64,000 bases of DNA from Microvirga ossetica (GTDB taxonomy: Bacteria > Pseudomonadota > Alphaproteobacteria > Rhizobiales > Beijerinckiaceae): contig NZ_CP016616.1 in NCBI RefSeq assembly GCF_002741015.1, positions 5,234,501 through 5,298,500 of the forward strand. The letters are read 5' to 3'. The notes beneath the pieces are model-generated. The model was not told the origin of the DNA, made no database searches, and was given only the letters and a program-made list of their open reading frames with translations. Positions 9,915 through 19,350 of this stretch are shown in pieces. Every line of letters begins with the position of its first letter. Within the stretch, counting starts at the first letter, position 1. The translations under genes were made by a program, and so were the position numbers.

Positions 9915-10622
9915 TCACGAAGCGTAGCGGTCGAGAATGGACCGGATGTCGCGATGCTTGTCGGACGTGGAAGACAGCAATGCTCTGTCGGTGACGGCCG
10001 TGAGGTGGTGGTCCATGGCGTCGATGGCAGCTTGGCTGTTCCCGGCCCGGAGAGCATCGATGATCTGCTGGTGCTCGTTTATGGAGCAATCCGAGGAATG
10101 TGGCCGGCTGTAAAGCGCCAGAATCAGCGAGCAGCGTGAAACCACCTCGTCCACATATCTTGCCAGGACGCCGTTGCCAGAGAGGGATGCCAGCAGAATA
10201 TGGAATTCTCCCGCCAGACGTATTGCGGCGGGTCCATCGTGAGCATTGGCTTTCGTCTCGAGGGCCACATGCTGCTGCAAACGCTCGATGTCCTTCTCCG
10301 TTACCTTTTTCGCAAGCCGCACAAGGACTTGCCGCTCCAGGCACATCCGCGTCTCGAAGACGTCCTGGGCCTCCGACAGGCTGGGCTGGGCGATGGTGGC
10401 GCCCTTGTTGGGCTGCATGTCTACGAGACCTTCGGCGTGGAGGCGCGCGAGAGCGGTCCTGACGATCGTCCGGCTGACGCCGAACCGGTCGCCGATGACG
10501 TCCTCGGTCAGCTTGTCGCCCGGCATCAGGGCCTGCTCGATGATCGCGCGGCGAAGACCGGCGTAAACGGAGTCGCTCCGGGTGCCGGGGGCTGATTTGG
10601 GCTGTCTGACTGGCGCGTTCAT
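9915..10622 (-). CDS. GntR family transcriptional regulator (FCD type)
   Basis: DNA-binding repressor or activator of 235 residues: N-terminal winged helix (about 15-80, with DRFGVSRTIVRTALARLHAEGLV) and C-terminal FCD ligand domain (about 90-220). Metal-ligand-like positions are visible in EFHILLASL and HHLTAV. It lies between the importer operon and the divergent cytosine-deaminase-like gene, with matching palindromes at 9752-9784 and 10706-10723, so it probably controls both and itself. Ribosome site weak. Confidence 0.9.
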   Translation of the reverse strand: MNAPVRQPKSAPGTRSDSVYAGLRRAIIEQALMPGDKLTEDVIGDRFGVSRTIVRTALARLHAEGLVDMQPNKGATIAQPSLSEAQDVFETRMCLERQVLVRLAKKVTEKDIERLQQHVALETKANAHDGPAAIRLAGEFHILLASLSGNGVLARYVDEVVSRCSLILALYSRPHSSDCSINEHQQIIDALRAGNSQAAIDAMDHHLTAVTDRALLSSTSDKHRDIRSILDRYAS

Positions 10623-10705
10623 CGAAGCTTGCTGGGTAACTCGGGGGACGAACTATGTTCCACAAAACTCATTGGTCAGGAAGGGCAGATTTTACTGGCA
10701 CGATG

Positions 10706-10723
10706 TATGCATAAATGTATACA
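10706..10723. promoter_or_regulatory. Two adjacent palindromes in the gntR / deaminase divergent promoter
   Basis: TATGCATA (10706-10713) and TGTATACA (10716-10723) are perfect 8-bp palindromes with centres 10 bp apart, in an AT-rich patch of an otherwise GC-rich intergenic region. TGTATACA is close to the sites at 9752-9784. Probable GntR operator for both directions. Confidence 0.5.
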
Positions 10724-10791
10724 AATTTTGCGGAGCGGCAATCCCTCATCGAGCGGCCGCGCCGGATGAGGCCTGAAAAGCGAGAGCATCG

Positions 10792-11982
10792 ATGCATAGT
10801 CTTGTGATCCGCAACGTACGCCCGATGGGTGGCGAGACGACCTCGGTGACAATCCGCGAAGGGCGCATTGCCGGCTATGGCCAGGAGGTCGAGGACGGCG
10901 CGGAGGCCTTGGACGGCGGCGGCGGCATTCTGATCCCCGGTCTCGTCGAAGCCCATACGCATATGGACAAGACGCTCCTCGGCATGGGCTGGTATCGCAA
11001 CGAGGTCGGCCCGCGTCTCATCGACAAGATCGAGAACGAGCGGATGCAGCGGCGGGTGCTCGGGATCGACCCGGCCCGTCAATCCGCCCGACAGGCCGTG
11101 CTCGCCGCCTCCCTCGGCACGACGCATATCCGGACCCATGTGGACGTGGACACGGAAGTCGGCGTCGCAGGCATCGAGGGCGTCCTCGAAACGCGGGAGC
11201 GCTATCGGGACATTGTCGATATCGAGCTCGTCGCCTTTCCGCAGAGCGGCATGCTCGTCCGGCCCGGCACCGTCGAACTGATGGAGAAGGCACTTCAGCT
11301 CGGCGCGCAAGTTGTGGGCGGGCTCGACCCATCCGCGATCGATCGCGATCCGAAGGGGCATCTCGACGTCGTGTTCGATCTCGCGGAGCGCTATGGCGTT
11401 CCGGTCGATATCCATCTCCACGAGCCGGCGGAGCTGGGAGCTTTCTCCATGGAGCTGATCGTCGAGCGCACGAAGGCTCTGGGCCTGCAGGGAGAGGTCA
11501 CCATCAGCCACGCCTTCTGCCTCGGCATGACCGATCAGGATTATGTTGCGGCGCTGATCGATGCCTTGGTGGAGGCGCGGATCCATATCCTGACGACGGC
11601 GCCCGCCTCCAGGCCGGCGCCTGCCGTCAAGCGTCTCGTTGAGGCCGGCATCGTTGTCGCTGCCGGCTCCGACGGGGTACGCGACACCTGGGGGCCTTAC
11701 AACAATCCGGACATGTTGGAGCGCGCTTTCCTCGTCGGCCTGCGCAACAACCTGCGGCGAGACGATGAGGTCGCGCTGGCGCTGGACACCTGCACCTATG
11801 GCGGCGCGCGGATGATGGGCCTCGAGGACTATGGCCTGCAACCGGGCAATCGGGCGGATCTCGTTCTGCTCGACGGTGAGACGCTGGCAGAAGCCGTCGT
11901 CAGCCGCCGCCCGCGCAAAGCGGTGCTGAAGGGCGGAAAGGTCATCGCGCGCGACGGCGTCGCCTTGGCCGAGGCGCCCTGA
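10792..11982 (+). CDS. codA: Cytosine deaminase-like amidohydrolase
   Basis: Metal-dependent deaminase of 396 residues in the CodA/N-isopropylammelide-hydrolase group. Seen: AHTHMDK (about H55/H57), VDIHLHEPAE (about H208/H210), SHAFCLG (H240) and GSDGVRDTWGPYNN (D294), in the order typical of cytosine deaminases. A GAGAG ribosome site precedes ATG 10792. Divergent from gntR and sharing its operator region. It could deaminate a pyrimidine or triazine ring feeding the hydantoinase route. The name is by family; cytosine itself is not proven as substrate. Confidence 0.8.
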   Translation: MHSLVIRNVRPMGGETTSVTIREGRIAGYGQEVEDGAEALDGGGGILIPGLVEAHTHMDKTLLGMGWYRNEVGPRLIDKIENERMQRRVLGIDPARQSARQAVLAASLGTTHIRTHVDVDTEVGVAGIEGVLETRERYRDIVDIELVAFPQSGMLVRPGTVELMEKALQLGAQVVGGLDPSAIDRDPKGHLDVVFDLAERYGVPVDIHLHEPAELGAFSMELIVERTKALGLQGEVTISHAFCLGMTDQDYVAALIDALVEARIHILTTAPASRPAPAVKRLVEAGIVVAAGSDGVRDTWGPYNNPDMLERAFLVGLRNNLRRDDEVALALDTCTYGGARMMGLEDYGLQPGNRADLVLLDGETLAEAVVSRRPRKAVLKGGKVIARDGVALAEAP

Positions 11983-11988
11983 TGCCAC

Positions 11989-13149
11989 TTAAACCAGCGG
12001 CAGGCGCTGTCGGATGACGGCCGCATGGAAGCGCGCTCCATGGAGCAGCCCGTCATCGTTGAAGTCGTAGGACGGATTGTGCAGCGGCGCCGAATCCTTG
12101 CCGTTGCCGACGAACACGAAGCAGCCGGGCACAAGCTCGAGGAATTGGGCAAAATCCTCCGAGCCAGTCATCGGCTCGCAGGCGGTTGACACGTGGTCGG
12201 GTTCGAACACGGTTCGGGCGGCCGCAAAGGCTTCTTCCACCAAGGCGGCATCGTTCAGAAGCGGCACGAACTCCCGTGTGTAGGTCACCTCCGTGGCGAC
12301 GTTGTAGGTCAGGGCCGTGCCCTCGGCGACGATGCGCATCTGCTTCTCGATCTCCGCGCTGACCTCGGGCCGGAAGCTGCGGGCGTCGCCAAGAATGCGC
12401 GCGAGCCCAGGCAAGGCATTGCGCGTGCCGTCGGTGATCAACTCCGTCACTGAGACGACGCCGATATCGGTCGGGCTCAGGCGACGCGAGACGATGGTCT
12501 GGAGATTCATCACCGTCGCGCAGGCGGCGACGAGCACCTCGTTGCCCGAGTGCGGTCGGGCCGCATGGCCGCCGACGCCTCTCAAGACGATCTCGAAATT
12601 GTCCTCCGCCGACATGATCGGCCCGACGCGGGTCTGGAAGTGCCCAACGGGCAGGCCCGGCATGTTGTGAAGGCCATAGATCTCCTCGAACGGGAATCGC
12701 TCCAGCAGCCCGTCGGCCAGCATGGCGAGCGCACCTTTGCCCCATTCCTCGGCGGGCTGGAAGACGAAGCGCACCGTGCCGTCGAATCCGGCTTCCTCGG
12801 CGAGCAGCTTTGCGGCCCCGAGCAGCATGGCCGTGTGGCCGTCATGCCCGCAGGCGTGCATCGTGCCGGGATTCTGCGAACGATAGCTCTGCGTGCCCTG
12901 CTCGGTGATGCGCAGGGCATCCATATCCGCCCGGAGCGCGATTGCCCGATTGGCGCTGCCGCGTTTGAGCGTGCCGACGACGCCCGTGCCGCCCACGCCC
13001 TCGGCAACCTCGTCGAGGCCGAACTCCCGCAGTTTGGCGGCGACGAAGGCGCTCGTGCGCTTCTCCTCGAATCCGAACTCAGGTTGGGCGTGCAGATCGC
13101 GCCGCCAAGCAGTCATTTCTCGGTCGAGGGCACTCAGATCCATGGCCAT
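11989..13149 (-). CDS. M20 family amidohydrolase (hippurate hydrolase-like)
   Basis: Di-metal amidohydrolase of 386 residues. Seen: ALRADMDAL (about D75/D77), HACGHDGHTAMLLGAA (C100 and H102), QPAEEWGKGA (E134/E135), and the dimerisation-domain motif GVGGHAARPH. Start 13149 has AAGGAGAG 6 bases upstream. It follows the carbamoylase gene by 10 bases and is the third gene of the trio starting with diaminopropionate ammonia-lyase. It would cleave an N-acyl amino acid; YgeY, another M20 enzyme, occupies a comparable place in enterobacterial clusters. Confidence 0.9.
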   Translation of the reverse strand: MAMDLSALDREMTAWRRDLHAQPEFGFEEKRTSAFVAAKLREFGLDEVAEGVGGTGVVGTLKRGSANRAIALRADMDALRITEQGTQSYRSQNPGTMHACGHDGHTAMLLGAAKLLAEEAGFDGTVRFVFQPAEEWGKGALAMLADGLLERFPFEEIYGLHNMPGLPVGHFQTRVGPIMSAEDNFEIVLRGVGGHAARPHSGNEVLVAACATVMNLQTIVSRRLSPTDIGVVSVTELITDGTRNALPGLARILGDARSFRPEVSAEIEKQMRIVAEGTALTYNVATEVTYTREFVPLLNDAALVEEAFAAARTVFEPDHVSTACEPMTGSEDFAQFLELVPGCFVFVGNGKDSAPLHNPSYDFNDDGLLHGARFHAAVIRQRLPLV

Positions 13150-13159
13150 GAAGCTCTCC

Positions 13160-14395
13160 TTACTGGGCTGCTAGGCGAGTGACGACATCGAGCAGGATAT
13201 TGGTTCCCGCGACGAGATCGGCATCCGCCGTGCGTTCGCGCGGGTTATGGCTGATGCCGCCGATGCTCGGCACGAAGATCATTGCGGAGGGTGCGATCCT
13301 GGCGATCATCTGTGCGTCGTGGCCCGCGCCCGATGTCATCCGCTTCGAGGCCAGCTCGCGCTCCCGGGCGGCATCCTCCACCAGCCTCACGATATTTCTG
13401 TCGAAGGTTACCGGCTCGAACCGTGCCAGCCGCTCGACCGAGATTTTGACCTTCTCGGCAGCCGCCAGCTCGTTCAGATACGTGGCAAGGGCAGCTTCCT
13501 CGGCCTGGAGGCGTCCCTCGTCGGGATCGCGAAGATCGACCGTGAAAATGGCGCGGGAGGGAATGACGTTGATCGCGTTCGGCTCGAAGCTCATGCAGCC
13601 CACCGTCGCAACGGTCGGCGCGTTCGCGTTCCTGGCCCGGTCCTGCAGGAAAGTGACTACGCGTGCAGCGGCGTGGCCGGCGTCCCGGCGCATCGACATC
13701 GGCGTCGTGCCGGCGTGGTTGGCATCCCCGTCGATGGTGATGCGCTGCCAGGAGATGCCTTGGAGGTTCTCCACGGCGCCGATGGGCACGCCCTCGCGCT
13801 CGAGCACGGGTCCCTGCTCGATATGCAGCTCGATGTAAGTATGCGGCTTCAAGAAGCCCGGCTCCAAGGAGCCGGCATAGCCGATCCGTTCCAGCTCCGC
13901 GCCGAGAACGGTGCCATCGGTGCCGATTGTCGCCAGCGCCTCCTCGACGGAGAGCCCGCCGGCATAGACGAGCGAGCCCATCATGTCTGGTGCGTAGCGC
14001 ACGCCTTCCTCGTTGGTGAAGGCGGCGACTGCGATGGGTCGGGCAGGAACGTACCCGGCTGCCTTCAGGGTCGCGATCGCCTCCAGCCCCGCGATCACGC
14101 CGTAGCATCCGTCATAGATGCCGGCATCGATGACGGTATCGATGTGCGAGCCAAGAAGGACAGGGGACTTCTCCGCATTCGCTTCATCCTGCCAGATCCC
14201 GAAGATGTTGCCGATCCGGTCGATGGCGACCTCCAAGCCCGTGTCGCGAAGCCACGAAGCGAGAGCGTCGCGTCCGGCTTTGTCAGCATCGGAGCCGGCG
14301 AGCCGGGCCAATTTGCCGTTCCCGTCGCGACCGATCTGCCCGAGTATCCGGAGGCGGCCCAGCAGACGCTCCGCGTCGATCGAGAGCGTGGTCAT
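13160..14395 (-). CDS. hyuC: N-carbamoyl-amino acid hydrolase / allantoate amidohydrolase family
   Basis: Zinc amidase of 411 residues of the hydantoinase/carbamoylase (AllC/HyuC/beta-ureidopropionase) group. Seen: LGSHIDTV (about H84), AGIYDGCYG (D95), FTNEEG (E129/E130), HIEQGPVLE, GDANHAGTTPM, and C-terminal SGAGHDAQ and SHNPRE. It removes the carbamoyl group from ureido acids, the chemical step after a hydantoinase. ATG 14395 overlaps the upstream ammonia-lyase stop by ATGA. Confidence 0.92.
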   Translation of the reverse strand: MTTLSIDAERLLGRLRILGQIGRDGNGKLARLAGSDADKAGRDALASWLRDTGLEVAIDRIGNIFGIWQDEANAEKSPVLLGSHIDTVIDAGIYDGCYGVIAGLEAIATLKAAGYVPARPIAVAAFTNEEGVRYAPDMMGSLVYAGGLSVEEALATIGTDGTVLGAELERIGYAGSLEPGFLKPHTYIELHIEQGPVLEREGVPIGAVENLQGISWQRITIDGDANHAGTTPMSMRRDAGHAAARVVTFLQDRARNANAPTVATVGCMSFEPNAINVIPSRAIFTVDLRDPDEGRLQAEEAALATYLNELAAAEKVKISVERLARFEPVTFDRNIVRLVEDAARERELASKRMTSGAGHDAQMIARIAPSAMIFVPSIGGISHNPRERTADADLVAGTNILLDVVTRLAAQ

Positions 14396-15600
14396 GCATC
14401 CGCGCCTTCTGCATGGGTCGCCACGGCACCGGGCGTCATTCCGACCAGTTCCACGTAACGCTCCGGATCTGTGGCGCCTTCCGTGTTGATGACGAAGACG
14501 CGGGACGCTTCGTTGAGATCGAGTGCCACCCGGATATAAGGATCAGCCGCGGCGCGGATGAGGCCGGCAAGGCCCACACCCCCGCTCTCGCCCGCCACGA
14601 TGGCCGGATCGCTTCCTATCGGCCGAGCAAGGCGGTTCATCACGGCGACTGCCTCGTCCTCGTCGACTGTCATGAAAGCATCGGCAACGCGCGACAGCAC
14701 CCGCCAGGCGACCAGCGAAGGCTCATAGCATTCGAGCATCGCCATGACGGTCGGCTCGACATGTGAAATCTTGACCGGATGCCCCGCGCGTGCGGTCTCA
14801 TAGAGGCAAGCCGCCCGTGCCGGCTCGACCACGACGAAGGTCGGCCGCCGGTCGCCGAGCACGAGCGCGAGGTGTCCCGCGACCGCAGCCGCGACGCCGC
14901 CGACGCCTGCTTGCACGAACACGTGGGTCGGCGTTGCGGGAAGCTGGCGCAGGGCTTCGCGCACCATGGCGGTATAGCCCTGCATGACCAAGCCGGGAAT
15001 GCGCTCGTAGCCGGGCCAGGACGTGTCGGAGACCACTGTCCAGCCGTTCCGGGCTGCGATTCGGGCCGCCTCGGCGACCGAATCGTCATAGGTGCCCTCG
15101 ACCCGGATCATCTGCGCACCGAAGCGGGCGATGGCCGACACGCGCTGGTCGCTGACGCCGGAATGCACGAAGATGGTCGCCCGGGCGCCGACCAGCTGCG
15201 CACCTTGAGCCACCGAGCGTCCGTGATTGCCATCCGTGGCGCAGGCGACTGTCATGCCGGCGGCGATGGCTTGAATCTCGGGCGCGTGCAGCTCGGCGAC
15301 ATCGACCGGCCGCCCGAGCTGGCGACCGGCTTCCTCCAGCACGAGCCGGATGACCGCGTAGGACCCGCCTAAGGCCTTGAAGCTGCCGAGGCCGAGCCGG
15401 AAGCCTTCGTCCTTGATGTGAATCGCGCCCACGCCGATTTCGGCGGCAAGGGCGGGGAGAGCATGCAGCGGCGTCGGCGCATGGTTGTCGCGATAGGTGA
15501 AGTGGCGCTCGACCTCTTCAGCCGCCTTCACGCCCAGGGTCTCGGCATCAATCGGGTCGAGGGGATTGCGATAGAAGAGATGCTTATTGGGAAGATACAT
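14392..15600 (-). CDS. dpaL: Diaminopropionate ammonia-lyase
   Basis: PLP fold-type II enzyme of 402 residues that converts 2,3-diaminopropionate to pyruvate and two ammonia. The PLP lysine is in GLGSFKALGGS (about K75), with family motifs CATDGNHGRSVA, DTSWPGYERIPGLVMQGY and QAGVGGVAAAV. ATG 15600 is chosen (AAGGA 6 bases upstream, MYLPNKH start); the open frame extends to 15660. First gene of the dpaL-hyuC-M20 operon and divergent from an Lrp-type regulator. In enterobacteria ygeX (dpaL) also lies with an M20 hydrolase, a hydantoinase and ssnA. Confidence 0.93.
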   Translation of the reverse strand: MYLPNKHLFYRNPLDPIDAETLGVKAAEEVERHFTYRDNHAPTPLHALPALAAEIGVGAIHIKDEGFRLGLGSFKALGGSYAVIRLVLEEAGRQLGRPVDVAELHAPEIQAIAAGMTVACATDGNHGRSVAQGAQLVGARATIFVHSGVSDQRVSAIARFGAQMIRVEGTYDDSVAEAARIAARNGWTVVSDTSWPGYERIPGLVMQGYTAMVREALRQLPATPTHVFVQAGVGGVAAAVAGHLALVLGDRRPTFVVVEPARAACLYETARAGHPVKISHVEPTVMAMLECYEPSLVAWRVLSRVADAFMTVDEDEAVAVMNRLARPIGSDPAIVAGESGGVGLAGLIRAAADPYIRVALDLNEASRVFVINTEGATDPERYVELVGMTPGAVATHAEGADA

Positions 15601-15707
15601 CACCGTCCTTTTTGCCTGAACGCGAGAAGATATTGCACATGATCCGAGAAGTGCGCTCAATTTAGGCCAGCCGAATGCAAGATTTTTTCGTGTCGGTAGG
15701 GGCTGCC

Positions 15708-16193
15708 GTGTCCAAGTCTTCGTCCTCGATCACGCTCGATAGCTTCGACGTGGCGATCCTGAACATCCTTCAGCGGGATAACTCGACCCCGCAGCGGGTA
15801 ATCGGCGAGGCCGTCAACCTGTCGGCCCCGGCCGTGCAGCGTCGTATTCGCCGGATGGAGGAGGCGGGGATCATCCAGGCCAATGTTGCCGTTATCGATC
15901 CGGCCCTGGTCGGGCAACCGATTACGATCTTCGTCGAGGTCGAGGTGATCAGCGAGACGGCGGAGTTGATCGACGCCGCCAAACGGGAATTCGCCTCGGT
16001 TCCGGAGGTGCAGCAGTGCTACTACGTCACCGGCGAGGCCGATTTCGTTCTGGTGGTCGTGGTGCCGACGATGACAGCCTACGAAGCGCTCACGCGACGC
16101 CTGTTCTTCGGGAACAACAACGTGAAGCGCTTCCGCACTTTCGTCGCCATGGACCGGGTCAAGGTGGGGTTGGCGGTTCCTCTGCCACGATGA
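15708..16193 (+). CDS. Lrp/AsnC family transcriptional regulator
   Basis: About 161 residues: N-terminal HTH (LDSFDVAILNILQRDNSTPQ, then LSAPAVQRRIRRMEEAGII) and a C-terminal RAM ligand domain (VQQCYYVTGEADFVLVV). A GTG start at 15708 is preferred because GTAGGGG lies just upstream; ATG 15675 would add 11 residues with little ribosome site. Divergent from dpaL, whose operon it probably controls in response to an amino acid. The intervening DNA carries only loose inverted repeats. Confidence 0.9.
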   Translation: MSKSSSSITLDSFDVAILNILQRDNSTPQRVIGEAVNLSAPAVQRRIRRMEEAGIIQANVAVIDPALVGQPITIFVEVEVISETAELIDAAKREFASVPEVQQCYYVTGEADFVLVVVVPTMTAYEALTRRLFFGNNNVKRFRTFVAMDRVKVGLAVPLPR

Positions 16194-16279
16194 CCAAGAC
16201 GCGTGTCTGCAGCCGAAACCCGAGCTCTGATCCGCTCGGCCAACGTAGGCCTTCATGAACCTCCAGATGCAGTGTCACG

Positions 16280-17278
16280 TCAGGTTAGCGATGCCTCGAT
16301 GCCGAGGTTGCGGGCCTTTGCCTCGCGCAGACAATGGCTTGCGCAGGCGAGGTCCTGGGCGGCAATGCCGAGGGAGCGGTAGAGCGTGATCTCGTCAGGC
16401 GTGCCACGGCCGGCTGCCTTTCCGGCGAGCACCTCGCCGATCTCGGCCAGCACGTGGCCGCGTTCGATGCGTCCGCTCTCAAGAGCGCGGATGACCTCGC
16501 CGGCCTGCGCGAAGGTGGAGGGGCGATAATCGACATAGAGGCGCGAGCGGGCGACCGTCTCCTCGTCGATCTCGCGCTTCGAGGGGATCGAGGCGCCGAC
16601 CACGTTCAGATGAGTGCCCGGAGCCACCCATTCGCCCATCAGCACCGGTTCGGCGGATGACGTGACGGTGCAGATAAGATCGGCGCCGACGACGGCGCTG
16701 CGGACGTCGTCGAAAACGCTGACGGCGAGGCTGGGATGATGCTGCGCGGCGTGGGAGGCGAAGGCTTCGGCCTTCTCGCGCCGCCGTCCGACCACGCGCA
16801 GCTCCCGCAGGGACGGCCGCACGCACAGCATGCCCTCGAGATGATGCTCGGCCTGCTCGCCCGCCCCGACTATGGCGAGTGTACGGCAGTCCGGCCGGGC
16901 GAGCGAGCGCGTCGCCACGGCGCTGGCGGCAGCCGTGCGAATGGCAGTCAGCAGTCCGGCATTCATCATGGCGATTGCCGAGCCATGCTCCGGCTCGAAC
17001 AGCACGATGGCCCCCTGATGGGACGAGTAGCCGGCATCCGGATTGTTGGGGAACAGACTCACCAGCTTCACACCGAAGCATGCTTCGATCCGGCCGTTGC
17101 CCGGCATGAGCGCACCGGGCATCACGCCCATCATGTTCGGCGCGCCGACATCCACCACCGATCTGAGCGGTAGGTTGGCTGCGCCTGCGGAGACCGCAAC
17201 CATCGCGTTGGCGACGACCTCGATGGCGTCAGCCATCGGCAGCAGCGAGAGAACATCTCGGTCGGACAGAACAATCAT
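16280..17278 (-). CDS. Ornithine cyclodeaminase / mu-crystallin family protein
   Basis: NAD(P)-binding protein of 332 residues with the Rossmann motif IVGAGEQAEHHLEGM and the C-terminal family motif KREIDEETVARSRLYVDYR. Members deaminate ornithine, reduce cyclic imino acids or act as alanine/lysine dehydrogenases. ATG 17278 (MIVLSD) overlaps the upstream hydrolase stop by 4 bases; the frame is open upstream but inside the partner gene. Placed near dpaL it may process an amino or imino acid intermediate; the reaction is not determinable here. Confidence 0.88.
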   Translation of the reverse strand: MIVLSDRDVLSLLPMADAIEVVANAMVAVSAGAANLPLRSVVDVGAPNMMGVMPGALMPGNGRIEACFGVKLVSLFPNNPDAGYSSHQGAIVLFEPEHGSAIAMMNAGLLTAIRTAAASAVATRSLARPDCRTLAIVGAGEQAEHHLEGMLCVRPSLRELRVVGRRREKAEAFASHAAQHHPSLAVSVFDDVRSAVVGADLICTVTSSAEPVLMGEWVAPGTHLNVVGASIPSKREIDEETVARSRLYVDYRPSTFAQAGEVIRALESGRIERGHVLAEIGEVLAGKAAGRGTPDEITLYRSLGIAAQDLACASHCLREAKARNLGIEASLT

Positions 17279-18129
17279 CGCGTACGCAGCTCCTCTCGGC
17301 CCCAGCCTTCGCCCGTGACGGGCAGGCCAAGTTGTTCTTCCAGCAGCGACAGATAGAGACCCGGCCGCGTGACATAGGGAAAGTGTCCGCCCCATTCGAA
17401 GCGATAGGCGGAAAAGGGGCTCAACCGTGCACGCACGGCGCTGCGCACGGGCTCCGGGATGAGAGGATCGTCGGCCGATTCGACCGTCGCAATCCGGTTC
17501 CGAGGCAGCTCGAGCGGCGGCAGCTCAGGCGCATGCTTCAGCGCGTTCAGCCGCGTCCGCAATTCCGGCTCCGGGATCCGCCCGGCGACCTCCGCCATCA
17601 GCAGGTCAACCAGTTCTCCCTGTTCGGGATGGCTCTCACGCCAAAGGCCAAGGCCACGCCCGAAGCCTGTCCGCAATTCGTCGATAGGTGCGTTGTCGAG
17701 GTCGGAGGAATAGGGTGGGCGGGTTGCGATATCGGCAGTGGAATGCAGCGTGTTGGCGGCGATGAGCCGTTCGGCAATGTGCGGATAGGCTGCGGCGAAA
17801 TACTGCGCCAAGTATCCTCCCAGAGACGAGCCGAGAACTGTAGCTCGGTCGAGGCCCAATCTTCCGCACAGCTCCGCGAGGTCGGCCGCCCATTCGGCGA
17901 TGCCGCCGCTCCCGGGATAGGTGAGGGCGAAGATGCGAGCGCGATCTCGCAGCGCTTCGATCTGCTGCCAGAAGATGTCGCCGCGGCCGAGCGTTCCGGG
18001 AATGAGCAGCAAGGCCGGTCCGGCATCTCCCACCCTGACATAGCCCCATTCGCGACCGCCGATCGCGATCCGCTGCTCGGGATGGGAGGCGGCGAAGCGG
18101 TCGCGGGCCGCGATCAGCCGGTTGGTCAT
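17275..18129 (-). CDS. Alpha/beta hydrolase
   Basis: 284 residues with the alpha/beta-hydrolase core: LLLIPGTLGRG oxyanion region, nucleophile elbow VLGSSLGGYL (S102), an acidic residue in ESADDPLIP and a late histidine in EWGGHFPY. No signal peptide, so probably cytoplasmic. Translationally coupled to the ornithine-cyclodeaminase-like gene. Substrate unknown; an esterase or amidase role is plausible. Confidence 0.82.
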   Translation of the reverse strand: MTNRLIAARDRFAASHPEQRIAIGGREWGYVRVGDAGPALLLIPGTLGRGDIFWQQIEALRDRARIFALTYPGSGGIAEWAADLAELCGRLGLDRATVLGSSLGGYLAQYFAAAYPHIAERLIAANTLHSTADIATRPPYSSDLDNAPIDELRTGFGRGLGLWRESHPEQGELVDLLMAEVAGRIPEPELRTRLNALKHAPELPPLELPRNRIATVESADDPLIPEPVRSAVRARLSPFSAYRFEWGGHFPYVTRPGLYLSLLEEQLGLPVTGEGWGREELRTR

Positions 18130-18221
18130 GCGGACGAGTCCTCTGCTGTTGAACGGGAGCGTAGCTTACACGAAACGGCGACGCTGCAAGTGGCGATGGA
18201 GGCGCAGAAAGGAGGATTATC

Positions 18222-19201
<980 letters not shown>

Positions 19202-19350
19202 GATACCGCGAAAACTGCCGGAGCCCATAAGCCGCCGCGCTTGTGTTCCTTTATTTCGGTGGGGTGGGAAGATCACGGAAGCCGATGCCCACCCGGCCGC
19301 CGAGAGAGCCGGCACTTGCCTCCGTCTCCTCGCGAGTCGCTAGGACGCTG

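Noticed and set aside
15601..15707. A clear Lrp operator between dpaL and the Lrp gene
   Set aside because: Only GCAC/GTGC and loose repeats are visible; no convincing 15-bp Lrp-like palindrome.
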